This document shows positions 16,855-26,778 of a stretch of 64,000 nt of DNA, one piece after another (position 1 is the stretch's first letter; each line of letters starts with the position of its first letter). A program made the translations under genes and the position numbers. Under the pieces are notes generated by a model. It made no database searches, was not told where the DNA came from, and saw only the letters and a program-made list of their open reading frames with translations. The stretch is from Chryseobacterium oryctis. GTDB lineage: Bacteria > Bacteroidota > Bacteroidia > Flavobacteriales > Weeksellaceae. The stretch spans positions 620,001 through 684,000 of the forward strand of contig NZ_JAPDHV010000001.1 in NCBI RefSeq assembly GCF_025971925.1, in the 5' to 3' direction.

Positions 16855-17877
16855 ATGCCTGATTTTTTACATCCAGATAAAGATAATTACTCCCGCGAAG
16901 AGCTTATACAGGAAGAACAAATTCGTCCCCAAAGTTTTAAAGATTTCGCAGGACAAAGAAAAACACTGGAAAATCTTGAAGTTTTTGTAAACGCTGCCAA
17001 AAAACGTGGCGGAGCGCTTGACCATGTTTTACTACATGGTCCTCCCGGATTAGGTAAAACCACCTTGGCAAATATCATTGCGAATGAACTAGGAGTAAAT
17101 TGTAAGGTTACTTCCGGACCTGTATTGGATAAACCGGGAAGTTTGGCTGGTCTTTTAACTAATCTTGAAGAGAATGATGTGCTTTTCATTGATGAAATTC
17201 ACAGATTATCTCCTGTTGTAGAAGAGTATCTATACTCTGCAATGGAAGATTATAAAATTGATATTATGCTTGAAACCGGTCCGAATGCAAGAAGTGTTCA
17301 GATTGGCCTTAATCCTTTTACATTGGTAGGAGCAACAACTCGAAGCGGAATGTTGACAAAACCTATGTTGGCAAGATTTGGAATTCAAAGCAGATTAGAA
17401 TATTACACAATTGAACTTTTGTCTATGATTATCATTAGAAGCGCCAGAGTTTTAGGTGTAAAAATTTACGAAGATGCAGCAATAGAAATTGCAAGAAGAA
17501 GCCGAGGAACACCAAGAATTGCGAATGCTCTACTAAGAAGAGTTCGTGATTTTGCCGAAATAAAAGGCAATGGAGAAATTGAAATTAATATTACTAAATA
17601 TGCTCTTGATTCATTAAACGTAGATGAATATGGTTTGGATGAAATGGACAATAAAATTATGAGAGTGATGATTGAAAACTTCAAAGGAAAACCTGTAGGA
17701 ATTTCTGCACTAGCTACATCTATCGCTGAAAACCCTGAAACATTAGAAGAAGTTTATGAACCTTTTTTGATTCAGGAAGGTTTCATTATCAGAACTCCAA
17801 GAGGTAGAGAAGTAACAGAAAAAGCCTATAAACACTTGAATATTTCAAAACCTAAAAATCCTGGAGAGCTTTTTTAA
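16855..17877 (+). CDS. ruvB: Holliday junction branch-migration ATPase RuvB
   Basis: A 340-residue AAA+ motor that, with RuvA, drives branch migration of Holliday junctions. Walker [10 protein letters not shown] is at 62-70, Walker B is in [10 protein letters not shown], sensor 1 in GATTRSGML and the arginine finger region in [12 protein letters not shown]. The C-terminal winged-helix DNA-binding domain is complete. It leads a group of four closely spaced plus-strand genes (gaps 9-13 bases). Confidence 0.98.
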   Translation: MPDFLHPDKDNYSREELIQEEQIRPQSFKDFAGQRKTLENLEVFVNAAKKRGGALDHVLLHGPPGLGKTTLANIIANELGVNCKVTSGPVLDKPGSLAGLLTNLEENDVLFIDEIHRLSPVVEEYLYSAMEDYKIDIMLETGPNARSVQIGLNPFTLVGATTRSGMLTKPMLARFGIQSRLEYYTIELLSMIIIRSARVLGVKIYEDAAIEIARRSRGTPRIANALLRRVRDFAEIKGNGEIEINITKYALDSLNVDEYGLDEMDNKIMRVMIENFKGKPVGISALATSIAENPETLEEVYEPFLIQEGFIIRTPRGREVTEKAYKHLNISKPKNPGELF

Positions 17878-17890
17878 GGCTTAAAAGTTT

Positions 17891-18514
17891 ATGTTTATTC
17901 CTAAATTATATAAGAGTGAAGATATCAATCTGATGAAAGAAATTATCAGAGAAAATTCCTTTGCTTTATTAATTTCTTCCGTTGATAAAATCCGGGCAAC
18001 CCATTCAATGATGATGTTGAATGAAGATAATTCTGAAAATGCTTATATTGAAACACATATTTCCAGAGCGAATCCACAAGCAAAAGTTTTGAAAAACGGA
18101 GATGAAGTTCTTTGTGATTTTTTGGGTGCACATACTTATATTTCAAGTAGTTGGTATGACCATATCAATGTTTCAACCTGGAACTATGAAGCTGTTCAGA
18201 TTTATGGAAAAGTCGAGTTGATGAATTCTGAAGAATTATATAATCATTTAGAGAAATTGACTTACAAATATGAAAAGTTTCAAAAATGCCCTGTGATGGT
18301 GAAAGATATGGGAAAAGACTTTGTCGAAAAGGAAATGAAAGGGGCTTTGGGATTGAAAATTATCCCAACGGAAATATTTATTAAACAAAAGCTTTCGCAA
18401 AACAGAAAAGAGCATGACTTCCTAAATATCATTTCAAACCTTGAAAATGGAGATGAAAATGGAAGAAAAATTGCTGATAAAATGAAATTATTAAAGAAAA
18501 ATAATACATTATAA
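17891..18514 (+). CDS. PaiB-family FMN-binding protein
   Basis: A 207-residue protein of the PaiB (FMN-binding split-barrel) family. It opens with MFIPKLYKSED, and further matches include THSMMML, the RANPQA segment and the SSSWY motif with the WNYEAVQIYGKVE strand typical of the family. Bacillus PaiB was described as a transcriptional repressor of protease and sporulation genes, but a flavin-linked enzymatic role is equally possible; no helix-turn-helix is evident here. It lies 13 bases after ruvB and 13 before an MBL-fold gene. Confidence 0.85.
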   Translation: MFIPKLYKSEDINLMKEIIRENSFALLISSVDKIRATHSMMMLNEDNSENAYIETHISRANPQAKVLKNGDEVLCDFLGAHTYISSSWYDHINVSTWNYEAVQIYGKVELMNSEELYNHLEKLTYKYEKFQKCPVMVKDMGKDFVEKEMKGALGLKIIPTEIFIKQKLSQNRKEHDFLNIISNLENGDENGRKIADKMKLLKKNNTL

Positions 18515-18527
18515 AACTTAATATTAT

Positions 18528-19394
18528 ATGAAGCTATATCCAATACAATGTGGGAAATTCAAACTAGATGGTGGAGCCATGTTTGGAGTCGTCCCAAAGA
18601 GTCTGTGGGAAAAGACTAATCCTGCAGACGAAAGAAATCTGATAGAACTGGGAACACGTTCCCTTCTCGTAGAAGACGGAAAAAAACTAATCTTAATTGA
18701 TTGCGGACTTGGAAATAAACAAGACGAGAAATTTTTCGGACACTACTCTCTTTGGGGAGATGATAATTTAGACAAAAACTTAAAAAAATATGGTTTTGTA
18801 AGAGAAGACATCACCGATGTATTTCTTACTCACCTTCATTTCGACCATTGCGGAGGAGCTATTGAATGGAATGATGACAGAACAGGGTACAGACCTGCTT
18901 TCAAAAATGCTCAATTCTGGACCAACGAAAATCATTGGCAATGGGCAACAGAACCTAACGCAAGGGAAAAAGCAAGTTTTTTAAAAGAAAATATTATCCC
19001 GATGCAGGAAAGCGGACAATTAAACTTTTTACCACTTCCTACAACCGGAAATTATGGCTTTGCACCTGACTTGAAAATGGATGTAATTTTTGTTGACGGA
19101 CATACCGAAAAGCAAATGTTACCGGTTATTCAGTATCAGGAAAAAACAATTGTTTTTGCCGCTGATTTGATACCAACCGCAGGACACATCAATCAAGTTT
19201 ATGTAATGGGATACGATACCCGTCCGCTTTTAACATTGGAAGAAAAAGGCAAATTTTTGAAACAATGTATCGATAATGAATATCTATTATTCTTTGAACA
19301 CGATGCTCACCATGAATTGGCAAGTCTTAAAATGACAGAAAAAGGTGTGAGACTTGATGAAACGTTTAGTTTTAATGATGTTTTTGGATATTAA
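18528..19394 (+). CDS. MBL-fold metallo-hydrolase
   Basis: A 288-residue metallo-beta-lactamase-fold hydrolase with a full dinuclear zinc signature: His102, His104, Asp106 and His107 in THLHFDHCGG, further ligands in the VDGHTEKQ and FAADLIPT regions, and a late His in FFEHDAHHE. No signal peptide, so it is cytoplasmic. The overall layout resembles the quorum-quenching lactonase-like MBL branch, but the substrate cannot be told. It is probably co-transcribed with its neighbours. Confidence 0.88.
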   Translation: MKLYPIQCGKFKLDGGAMFGVVPKSLWEKTNPADERNLIELGTRSLLVEDGKKLILIDCGLGNKQDEKFFGHYSLWGDDNLDKNLKKYGFVREDITDVFLTHLHFDHCGGAIEWNDDRTGYRPAFKNAQFWTNENHWQWATEPNAREKASFLKENIIPMQESGQLNFLPLPTTGNYGFAPDLKMDVIFVDGHTEKQMLPVIQYQEKTIVFAADLIPTAGHINQVYVMGYDTRPLLTLEEKGKFLKQCIDNEYLLFFEHDAHHELASLKMTEKGVRLDETFSFNDVFGY

Positions 19395-19403
19395 TTTTTA
19401 AAT

Positions 19404-20039
19404 ATGGAAGAATTGCATTCAGAAACCCCAAAAGCAGAACCAGAACCTTTATCGACACCTAAAATCATTGGTTTAACGGGTGGAATTGGATCAGGAAAAA
19501 GTACAGTTGCGAAATTCATCGAAGAGTTCGGATTTCCTGTTTATTATTCAGATGACAGAGCAAAAACGATTGTTAATGACGACGAAGATTTAAAAATAAG
19601 AATCAAAGCTCTTTTAGGAGAAAAAGCATACAGCACAGATGGTATTTATGATAGAAAATTTGTTGCTCAGAAAGTTTTTAATAACAAAGATTTACTTCAG
19701 CAACTAAACGAAATTATACACCCTGCTGTTCGCATTGATTTTGAAAATTGGGTAAAAAAACAAACAAAATACCTGATTTTTAAGGAAACAGCTTTGCTAT
19801 TTGAATTAAAATTAAACAGACAATGCTATAAATCTCTTTTAGTAACCGCCGAAGATAATATTCGGGCAAAAAGGGTGATGGATAGAGATGGCAAAACATA
19901 TCGTGAAGTAGAAGCTGTTATGGAAAAGCAAATGCCTGAAAAAGATAAAATAAAACTAGCAGATTACATTATCTACAATAACACCAATCTGGAAGATTTA
20001 AAAGAACAAACAGAAAAAATAATTTTTGATATCGAATAA
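19404..20039 (+). CDS. coaE: Dephospho-CoA kinase
   Basis: A 211-residue enzyme for the last step of coenzyme A synthesis, phosphorylating the 3'-hydroxyl of dephospho-CoA. The P-loop GLTGGIGSGKST is at 23-34, and the CoaE motifs YYSDDRAK and HPAVRIDFENW follow. The protein carries a Pro/Glu-rich N-terminal extension of about 20 residues before the usual start of the fold. No internal Met allows a shorter start. It ends at a very strong terminator. Confidence 0.95.
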   Translation: MEELHSETPKAEPEPLSTPKIIGLTGGIGSGKSTVAKFIEEFGFPVYYSDDRAKTIVNDDEDLKIRIKALLGEKAYSTDGIYDRKFVAQKVFNNKDLLQQLNEIIHPAVRIDFENWVKKQTKYLIFKETALLFELKLNRQCYKSLLVTAEDNIRAKRVMDRDGKTYREVEAVMEKQMPEKDKIKLADYIIYNNTNLEDLKEQTEKIIFDIE

Positions 20040-20042
20040 AAC

Positions 20043-20078
20043 AAAAACTCGTTGGAAACAGTTTCCAACGAGTTTTTT
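20043..20078. terminator. coaE terminator (bidirectional)
   Basis: A 16-bp perfect inverted repeat (AAAACTCGTTGGAAAC with its complement) with almost no loop, flanked by A and T runs. Confidence 0.92.
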
Positions 20079-20083
20079 ATTTC

Positions 20084-20116
20084 AAAAAAATAAGCTCTCA
20101 TTTCTGAGAGCTTATT
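20084..20116 (-). terminator. Terminator of the 2154-residue protease gene
   Basis: A 12-bp perfect stem (AATAAGCTCTCA with TGAGAGCTTATT, loop TTTC) is followed on the minus strand by a T run. Confidence 0.9.
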
Positions 20117-20140
20117 CTATGTAAAGTAAATAATTGATTG

Positions 20141-23100
20141 TTATTCTTTGATAAATTTCTTCTGTGCCTTACCTTGAACATCGTCAATGTCTATCACATA
20201 AACTCCATTTATCAAGTTTCTTACGTCAATCGCATTGTTTAAGATTAATCCGCTTGAAACAACCTGTCCTGCTGCATTATAAATCTTATAATTTGCTTTC
20301 TTGCTGATATTCTTAACATACAATACTGTACTTACCGGGTTAGGGTAAATCATGATGTCTGTCTGGTTGATTGTGTTTACCACAGGATTTTTTGAAATTC
20401 TTACAGTATAATCTTCAACCTCTCCATCTGTAAAACTTGTACAATTCACAGGAATTCCTCCTTTCTGTAATGCTACTCTCATCACTACATATTTGTAGTC
20501 TGACAAACTTACAAATGCATCTGCAGGTACATCAAACGTTCCTGTAATAGGCGTCGTCTGATTTGGTGCCACTGCAAGAATTCTTTCATTAATATCAAAT
20601 GTTCCACTTCTGTCGAAGTCAATCCAAACTGCTAATCCTGCATCTCCATTTGCTCCTAACAGTTTCTTTTCAATAGAAATCTGATTTCCTGTGGAACCTT
20701 GAATTAATTCAATAAACTTAGCAGGATTTCCTGTGTAGTCTGAATACGTTGAACCTACAGAAGTATTATTCATTTCTGGTTTACCGTTAGGCTTCACTTT
20801 TACATTTGAAATGTAAGTTGAAGTTCCGTTTTGAGACTGCATATGACAGTAAATAACTGTAGGTGTTGTAAAGTAGTAAGGTGGACTATAAGTTCCCGGT
20901 GTTCCGTTACACACATTTACTACCTGCATTTCATATTTCGTTAACTCTAACAATCCTGTTATAGTATAAGTATTTGTAGAAACAGGAACATTTGTCCAGC
21001 TTGGAATACCTACTTTTCTATATCTCAGAATATAAGTTGCTCCAGGGAAAGGATCCCAAACAACCACCGCCGTTGTTGGAGTAAGATTAGTTATCGTTAA
21101 TCCCGGAGGAGGCAATTCACATGTTCTTTCCGTTGTAAATACTTTAGGATTAGACCATGGATTAGGAGTTGTTTCACCTGTACAAATATTTGCTATCTGA
21201 ACCTCATAAGTTGTGTAAGGATCAAGACCTGGTAATGTGTAAGTATTTGCTGGTGGGTTTGGTAAGTTTACCGTAATCCAAGCTGTAGTACCTACTACTC
21301 TATATCTCATTACATATGTAGAGTTTGCCGCTAAAGGAGTCCATGTTATCAATGCAGAATTTGTTGTAACATTACTAACAGCAACATTAGGAGGGGTAGG
21401 ATCGCATCTTGTTGTAAACGTTTTAATCGGCGTAAACGTTCCTGGAGTATTACCACAAACTGCCGCAACCTGAACTTCATAAGTAGTTGCTGGCGTAAGG
21501 TTCGTTAATGGTAATGGAATATTACCGATGAGCGTTGATGCAACCACCGAAGTCCAAGCTGTACTACCCAAAACTCTATATTGTACAATATAACTCACGT
21601 TATTTGTTGCAGCTGTCCAGTTAACAGAAGCCGAATTATGAGTAATTGTATTGATTACAACATTAGTTGGTGTAGTCGTTGCACAAGGTCTTAATTTTAC
21701 TGCATAATCTTCAACTTCTCCATTCGCCGCATTTTGGCACATTACAGGAGCACTTGTACGTTTCAAAACAACTCTCATTGTTGTTGTCAATGGCCCACTA
21801 TAAGCTGTTGTTGGTACAGTAAATGTATTAGAAACAGTAGCAGTTGTACTTGCTGCAGACGATAATATTTGCTCATTAGCTTCAAAGACTCCATTTCTAT
21901 TGAAGTCAATCCAAGCACTTACCGCATCACTTTGAGTAGTACCAGTCCATCCTTTAGTAACAGAAATTTTATTTCCTGTAGAACCAATTTCTAGGTTAAC
22001 TAACGTAGCAGGAGTTGTATAACTAATATAATTTGTCTGCACAGATGTATTACTCATTGGAGGAATACCTGCATTTGCAGAAGTCATCGTTACATTAGCA
22101 ATATGATCATTCGTACCTGTACCTGTCATATTACAATACGTAATAGGTGTAGTTGTAAATATTGTAGATGGAGAGAAAGCTCCCAGAGTTCCACTACATC
22201 TTGTTGCCACTTGAACTTCATATTGAGTTTGTTCCGTAAGACCTGGGATTGTATAACTATTTCCTGGAGCTGGAACCGGATCTACTGTAGTCCATGTAGG
22301 AGTTCCTACTTGTCTGTATCTTAATACATAAGTTGCTCCCGTAGCTGCAAGCCATGAAACATTAGCCGTAGTAGCTGTAATATTCGAAACTGTAATGTTT
22401 GAAGGTGCTGCAGTAGTACAAGGCTGAATATCTACAAATTTAATTGCATAATCTTCAACTTCTCCATTACTTGTAAGTACAGAACATGCATCTGTAGGAG
22501 TAAGGAAATATACTATAACACGCATTTTCACATTATTTGTTCCCGAATAAGCATTTGCAGGAACAGCAAAAGTTGCAGTAACCGGAGATGTTTGAGAATA
22601 TGATAAATTCATAATTCTTTCTCCTCCAGCTGTAGTAGACGGAGTGTTATTGAAAACTCCATCTCCATTAAAATCAATCCACGCATATGTAGAATACGTA
22701 CCGGTTCCTGTAAATGTTCTTCCTACAGAAAGTACATTACCAGTAGTATTACGCGCCATGGTAATCAACTTGGTTGGATCTGTAGAATAATCTGTATAAG
22801 TACTTGCAGCAGAATTATTACTCATTACAGAAGAACTTGTAGGCGTCATTGTTATATTACTAATCCAAGCTTCTGTAACAGTAGCTGTGCCTGAGTTACA
22901 ATATGTAAGTGCAGGTGTTGTAAAGTTTACTGAAGCAGACCATGCTCCCTGAGTTCCTCCACAAATTGTAGCTACCTGTACCTCATATTGAGTTAAAGCA
23001 TTTAAATTAATAATTGTGTAAGGATTTGTTGCTGGATTTACTGTAATCCATGTAGCAGAAGCTGTTGCTTTATATCTTAAAGCATATGTAGCACCTGTTG

Positions 23101-26100
23101 AATTTATCCAAGAAACTAAAGCTGTAGATCCCGTAACATTTGAAACAATTATTGGAGATGGAGCTGCCGTTGCACAAGGTTGCAAATCAATAATTTTAAC
23201 TGCATAATCTTCAACTTCACCATTAGCAATATTCACACAAGGGTCACTAATAGTTGATGACGAAACAATTACTCTCATTCTAAGAGTAAGAGGACCGCTA
23301 TATGAAGTTGCAGGAACAGTAAATGTTGCCGTAATAGGAGTAGTTGTACTCGCTGTAGTATTAATTACTCTTTCCGTTGTTTCAAAAACACCATTTCTGT
23401 TAAAATCAATCCAAGCTCCCACTGCTAAGCTAGCCGAAGTTCCTGTCCAAGACTTAGAAACTGAAATACTATTATTTGTTGAGCTACGTACTAATGTTAC
23501 TAATTTGGCAGGATCAGCAGAATAATCTGTATATCCATTTCCTGTCGTAGTATTACTCATTACATATGAGTTAGTAGGTAAAATAGTAACATTTGAAATA
23601 TGTCCGTTGCTACTAGTTCCTGTAATATTACAGTATGTAACAGCAGGAGTAGTAAATTGATACGGGTTAGTAAATGTTCCTTGAGTACCAGAACAAACAT
23701 AAGCTACACGTACTTCATACTGAGTCTGTTCAGTTAAATTGTTTATTGTATAAGCATTTGTTGTTAACGGTACGTTTTGCCATGTAGGATCTCCTACTTT
23801 TCTATATTGTAATACATAAGTAGCACCACTTGCAGGATCCCACATTACATAAGCTGAAGTAGCTGTAATGTTAGTCACCGTAAGATTTAAAGGAGCATTA
23901 CTTGTACAAGGAATTGGCTGAATTAATTTTACCGCATAATCTTCAACCTCTCCAAATGTATAACTTGTACACATTACAGGTGAGGAGCTAAACCTCAATG
24001 CAACTCTCATTCTGGTCGTTGCAGGTCCGTTATAAGCTGTAGCAGGAACAGTAAATGTTGCAGTAACCGGAGTTGTTGTACTCGCTGCAGAGTTCATAAT
24101 CTGCTCGTTCGCCTCAAAAGTTCCATTTCTATTAAAGTCAATCCAAACACCCACTGCTTCACTAAAGGTAGTCCCAGTCCAGAATTTAGAAACTGAAATC
24201 GTATTATTAGCAGAGCCAATAACCAAATTTACCAAAGCACTTGGAGTATTAGAATAATCTGTATAAGTACTTCCTACAGAAGTATTACTCATAACAGCAG
24301 CTCCGGTAGGAGTTACGGTAACGTTAGAAATATATTCATCTGAGAAATCACTAGACTGCATTGTACAGTAAGTAAGTCCTAATGTTGTAAAGGTTACAGA
24401 ACCCGAGAAATTACCTTGAGTTCCTGAGCACACATTAGCAACCTGAACCTCATATTGAACTCCATCAGTGAGATTAATAAGTGTAACTGTATTCGTTGTA
24501 GCAGGAATAGTTTGCCAAGTTGCACTTCCTACTGGGCGATATTGTACAACATACGTTGCATTAGCCACAGCATTCCATGTAATAACAGCCTGTGTTTGAG
24601 TAATACCAGAGACTACAATACCTGTTGGTGGTGCACTTGTACAAACTGTTAATGTTGCTACAGTTGCTGTACTAACAGCATAGAATACATTTCCTATTGC
24701 ACTTACCCTGATTTTAATTGTTGCACCAACAGTTAAAGCTCCAAAGTCTACAGCTTCTGTACCATCATTTGCAGTACTTGCAGAAACTGTATTCCAAGTA
24801 GCTCCATTATCTGCAGTATAATCAATTTTTACATTTGCAACATTATATGGTGCTGCCGTAGTATTTACAACATCCCAAGTTACAGTTGTTGGGCCATTAT
24901 TATATACAGAAGTCGTATTAACCTTAAAAGGTCCATCGTTTCCAACAATAATAGTTTGTTCTGCTGTCTGAGTCTGCTGCTCATGAGCTACAGGGCTATT
25001 ATCTCTTACCGTTACAGCAAATTTTGTTGTTCTGGCAATAGTAGAAACCGCTTCCCATAAATTGTTTGAATTATTTAGAACCCCAGATAAAACTGATGAT
25101 AATCTTGGAAAATATCTTGAAGGACTTGTCGTGGGTGGCATTGATCTAAATGTCGCACCTGAAGTTGTATTTCCTAGATTAGTCTTATTAACTATAACTG
25201 TAGCAGCATCTTGTTGCTCCCAAGTATAAGTCAAAGGATCATTTTCAGGGTCTGTAGCTGAAGCTGTAAGTACAAAAGCTGTACTTTTAGGGATATTATA
25301 AGTTGGTAAAGCTGCAATTACAGGAGGATTATTTGTAGTTGTAGTTTCAACATCACAAGTTTTACTTATTAAGTTTGTTTGTACCTGCTTAATATTATAA
25401 GCATTAAAATAAGCATCCGAATGTGGCTGAACATCTGTATTTGCACCTGTAATACCTGCATATCCCATAATACTAGATCCAGAACCTGGCTCTATCAAAG
25501 CTGCAGCAAACTGCCCCGTCAATGAATGAGAAAATGTGTGGTTTGCTCCTAATTGGTGCCCTATTTCGTGAGCAACATAATCTATATCAAAATTATCTCC
25601 CTGAGGTATTGCATCTCCAGGAGAAGTATATCCAGAGCCTTTTTGTTGGTCATTCGCATTAGCCGGATTTATACAAACGCAACCAATACATCCTGCATTA
25701 CCTCCACCTCCAGAAGCTCCAAAAAGGTGCCCTATATCATAATTTGCATTACCTACATTGGCTGTAAGTGTTTGCTGCAATTCAAGATTCCAAGCTCCAG
25801 CAGCACCAGTAGCAGCAGGTGAGTAAGGATCTGTCGCAGGATTTGTATAAATTACAGCAGGATAGTTCTGCAAAATTAAATGCATTGCAAAATCCTTTTC
25901 AAAAACACCGTTTACTCTTGTTAAGGTAGCATTAATTGCAGTCAACGCATTTGCAACAGTTCCTCCGAAATACTGAGTATATTCACCTGTTACCGACATA
26001 GCCAATCTCAATGTCCTGTGTTTCTTATCTGAAGACTTTGCAAAGTTGGTTGGCTGATTTACAAATGATTTACCATGATCATAAAGGTTAGCTATCTCTT

Positions 26101-26605
26101 GTTTAGATAGCGTTCCTTCATTCATAGAACATAAAAAGCCATCTTTGCTTTTATCAGTTTTTGGGTGCACTCCATAAACTGTTTTATCTTTATCAACAGG
26201 CTCGATAAATTCAGATTTCCCGTTTTTAACAATCATTGACTGAAAGTCATTGGGAGCCAAACTGAATCTTAAATACTTGCCGGGATCATCAATCCCTACG
26301 CCTACATAAGAGCCTAGTTGATATTCCTCTGCCAGTTCTTTTACCACAACAGGGTAACTATAAACGGCAAATTTTTCAATTTTCCCATCCAAAGTTGGCA
26401 AAGAAATCGTGACAGGTTTTGAAGTGGGTCCTGTTTCTTGCGCTCTAGCCAATTGAGACTTTAATAGGGAAATATCCAGAGAATAATAGTTCTTAATCTC
26501 AGAACTTTCTCTAATTTTCTCTCCATTGAATTTTGTAGGATTCCATTGTGCACTGGTAATCACAAACAAACAAATGAGAAAGAAAGAAGTAAAAATTTTC
26601 TTCAT
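20141..26605 (-). CDS. Giant secreted reprolysin-like metalloprotease with FN3/GEVED repeats and T9SS sorting domain
   Basis: A 2154-residue exported protein. A signal peptide (about 1-19) and a propeptide of about 180 residues precede a zinc metalloprotease domain with HEIGHQLGANH (ligands His346, His350, His356; catalytic Glu347) and a Cys-rich loop (CIGCVC). A cadherin/PKD-like segment follows (about 425-650). Then come repeats (about 653-2080) in the order FN3-GEVED four times, FN3, FN3, FN3-GEVED, counted from seven FN3 starts and five GEVEDY motifs. The last 72 residues form a type A sorting domain (MIYPNPVS), which directs export through the type IX system. It is a paralogue of the next gene but much longer. 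The GEVED modules may bind surfaces or matrix; this is inference. Confidence 0.93.
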   Translation of the reverse strand: MKKIFTSFFLICLFVITSAQWNPTKFNGEKIRESSEIKNYYSLDISLLKSQLARAQETGPTSKPVTISLPTLDGKIEKFAVYSYPVVVKELAEEYQLGSYVGVGIDDPGKYLRFSLAPNDFQSMIVKNGKSEFIEPVDKDKTVYGVHPKTDKSKDGFLCSMNEGTLSKQEIANLYDHGKSFVNQPTNFAKSSDKKHRTLRLAMSVTGEYTQYFGGTVANALTAINATLTRVNGVFEKDFAMHLILQNYPAVIYTNPATDPYSPAATGAAGAWNLELQQTLTANVGNANYDIGHLFGASGGGGNAGCIGCVCINPANANDQQKGSGYTSPGDAIPQGDNFDIDYVAHEIGHQLGANHTFSHSLTGQFAAALIEPGSGSSIMGYAGITGANTDVQPHSDAYFNAYNIKQVQTNLISKTCDVETTTTNNPPVIAALPTYNIPKSTAFVLTASATDPENDPLTYTWEQQDAATVIVNKTNLGNTTSGATFRSMPPTTSPSRYFPRLSSVLSGVLNNSNNLWEAVSTIARTTKFAVTVRDNSPVAHEQQTQTAEQTIIVGNDGPFKVNTTSVYNNGPTTVTWDVVNTTAAPYNVANVKIDYTADNGATWNTVSASTANDGTEAVDFGALTVGATIKIRVSAIGNVFYAVSTATVATLTVCTSAPPTGIVVSGITQTQAVITWNAVANATYVVQYRPVGSATWQTIPATTNTVTLINLTDGVQYEVQVANVCSGTQGNFSGSVTFTTLGLTYCTMQSSDFSDEYISNVTVTPTGAAVMSNTSVGSTYTDYSNTPSALVNLVIGSANNTISVSKFWTGTTFSEAVGVWIDFNRNGTFEANEQIMNSAASTTTPVTATFTVPATAYNGPATTRMRVALRFSSSPVMCTSYTFGEVEDYAVKLIQPIPCTSNAPLNLTVTNITATSAYVMWDPASGATYVLQYRKVGDPTWQNVPLTTNAYTINNLTEQTQYEVRVAYVCSGTQGTFTNPYQFTTPAVTYCNITGTSSNGHISNVTILPTNSYVMSNTTTGNGYTDYSADPAKLVTLVRSSTNNSISVSKSWTGTSASLAVGAWIDFNRNGVFETTERVINTTASTTTPITATFTVPATSYSGPLTLRMRVIVSSSTISDPCVNIANGEVEDYAVKIIDLQPCATAAPSPIIVSNVTGSTALVSWINSTGATYALRYKATASATWITVNPATNPYTIINLNALTQYEVQVATICGGTQGAWSASVNFTTPALTYCNSGTATVTEAWISNITMTPTSSSVMSNNSAASTYTDYSTDPTKLITMARNTTGNVLSVGRTFTGTGTYSTYAWIDFNGDGVFNNTPSTTAGGERIMNLSYSQTSPVTATFAVPANAYSGTNNVKMRVIVYFLTPTDACSVLTSNGEVEDYAIKFVDIQPCTTAAPSNITVSNITATTANVSWLAATGATYVLRYRQVGTPTWTTVDPVPAPGNSYTIPGLTEQTQYEVQVATRCSGTLGAFSPSTIFTTTPITYCNMTGTGTNDHIANVTMTSANAGIPPMSNTSVQTNYISYTTPATLVNLEIGSTGNKISVTKGWTGTTQSDAVSAWIDFNRNGVFEANEQILSSAASTTATVSNTFTVPTTAYSGPLTTTMRVVLKRTSAPVMCQNAANGEVEDYAVKLRPCATTTPTNVVINTITHNSASVNWTAATNNVSYIVQYRVLGSTAWTSVVASTLIGNIPLPLTNLTPATTYEVQVAAVCGNTPGTFTPIKTFTTRCDPTPPNVAVSNVTTNSALITWTPLAANSTYVMRYRVVGTTAWITVNLPNPPANTYTLPGLDPYTTYEVQIANICTGETTPNPWSNPKVFTTERTCELPPPGLTITNLTPTTAVVVWDPFPGATYILRYRKVGIPSWTNVPVSTNTYTITGLLELTKYEMQVVNVCNGTPGTYSPPYYFTTPTVIYCHMQSQNGTSTYISNVKVKPNGKPEMNNTSVGSTYSDYTGNPAKFIELIQGSTGNQISIEKKLLGANGDAGLAVWIDFDRSGTFDINERILAVAPNQTTPITGTFDVPADAFVSLSDYKYVVMRVALQKGGIPVNCTSFTDGEVEDYTVRISKNPVVNTINQTDIMIYPNPVSTVLYVKNISKKANYKIYNAAGQVVSSGLILNNAIDVRNLINGVYVIDIDDVQGKAQKKFIKE
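20400..24660. repeat. Coding tandem repeats (FN3 plus GEVED modules)
   Basis: The GEVEDY-coding motif recurs near 20405, 21701, 22445, 23201 and 23931. Between the last four the spacing is 730-756 bases, one FN3-GEVED unit. The larger 1296-base step reflects two extra FN3 modules without a GEVED partner. The repeats are divergent at base level, so they are protein domains and not mobile DNA. Confidence 0.85.
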
Positions 26606-26634
26606 ACGCTTCTCTATATATTATATTAACAATA

Positions 26635-26642
26635 CAAATCTA
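26635..26642 (-). promoter_or_regulatory. -7 box of the 2154-residue protease gene
   Basis: TAGATTTG on the minus strand, 29 bases before the ATG. No TTG was seen at normal spacing. Confidence 0.5.
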
Positions 26643-26722
26643 ATCATTTTCAGTTTTTAATTTATTAATATTTGCCATTTTTTATAAAAACATCACAATA
26701 TTCAACTTAATCGATCATAAAT

Positions 26723-26755
26723 AAAAAAAAATCCCCATGAAAAACATGAGGATTT
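26723..26755 (-). terminator. Terminator of the 988-residue protease gene
   Basis: The stem AATCCTCATG/CATGGGGATT with loop T5 is followed on the minus strand by nine T. It lies between the two paralogues, so they are separate transcripts. Confidence 0.9.
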
Positions 26756-26778
26756 ACTAATATAAAAATCTATTTTCT

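Noticed and set aside
20141..26605. Regularly spaced repeats as a CRISPR array or mobile repeat
   Set aside because: The period is about 730-756 bases, the reading frame is continuous and the units are FN3 and GEVED protein domains.
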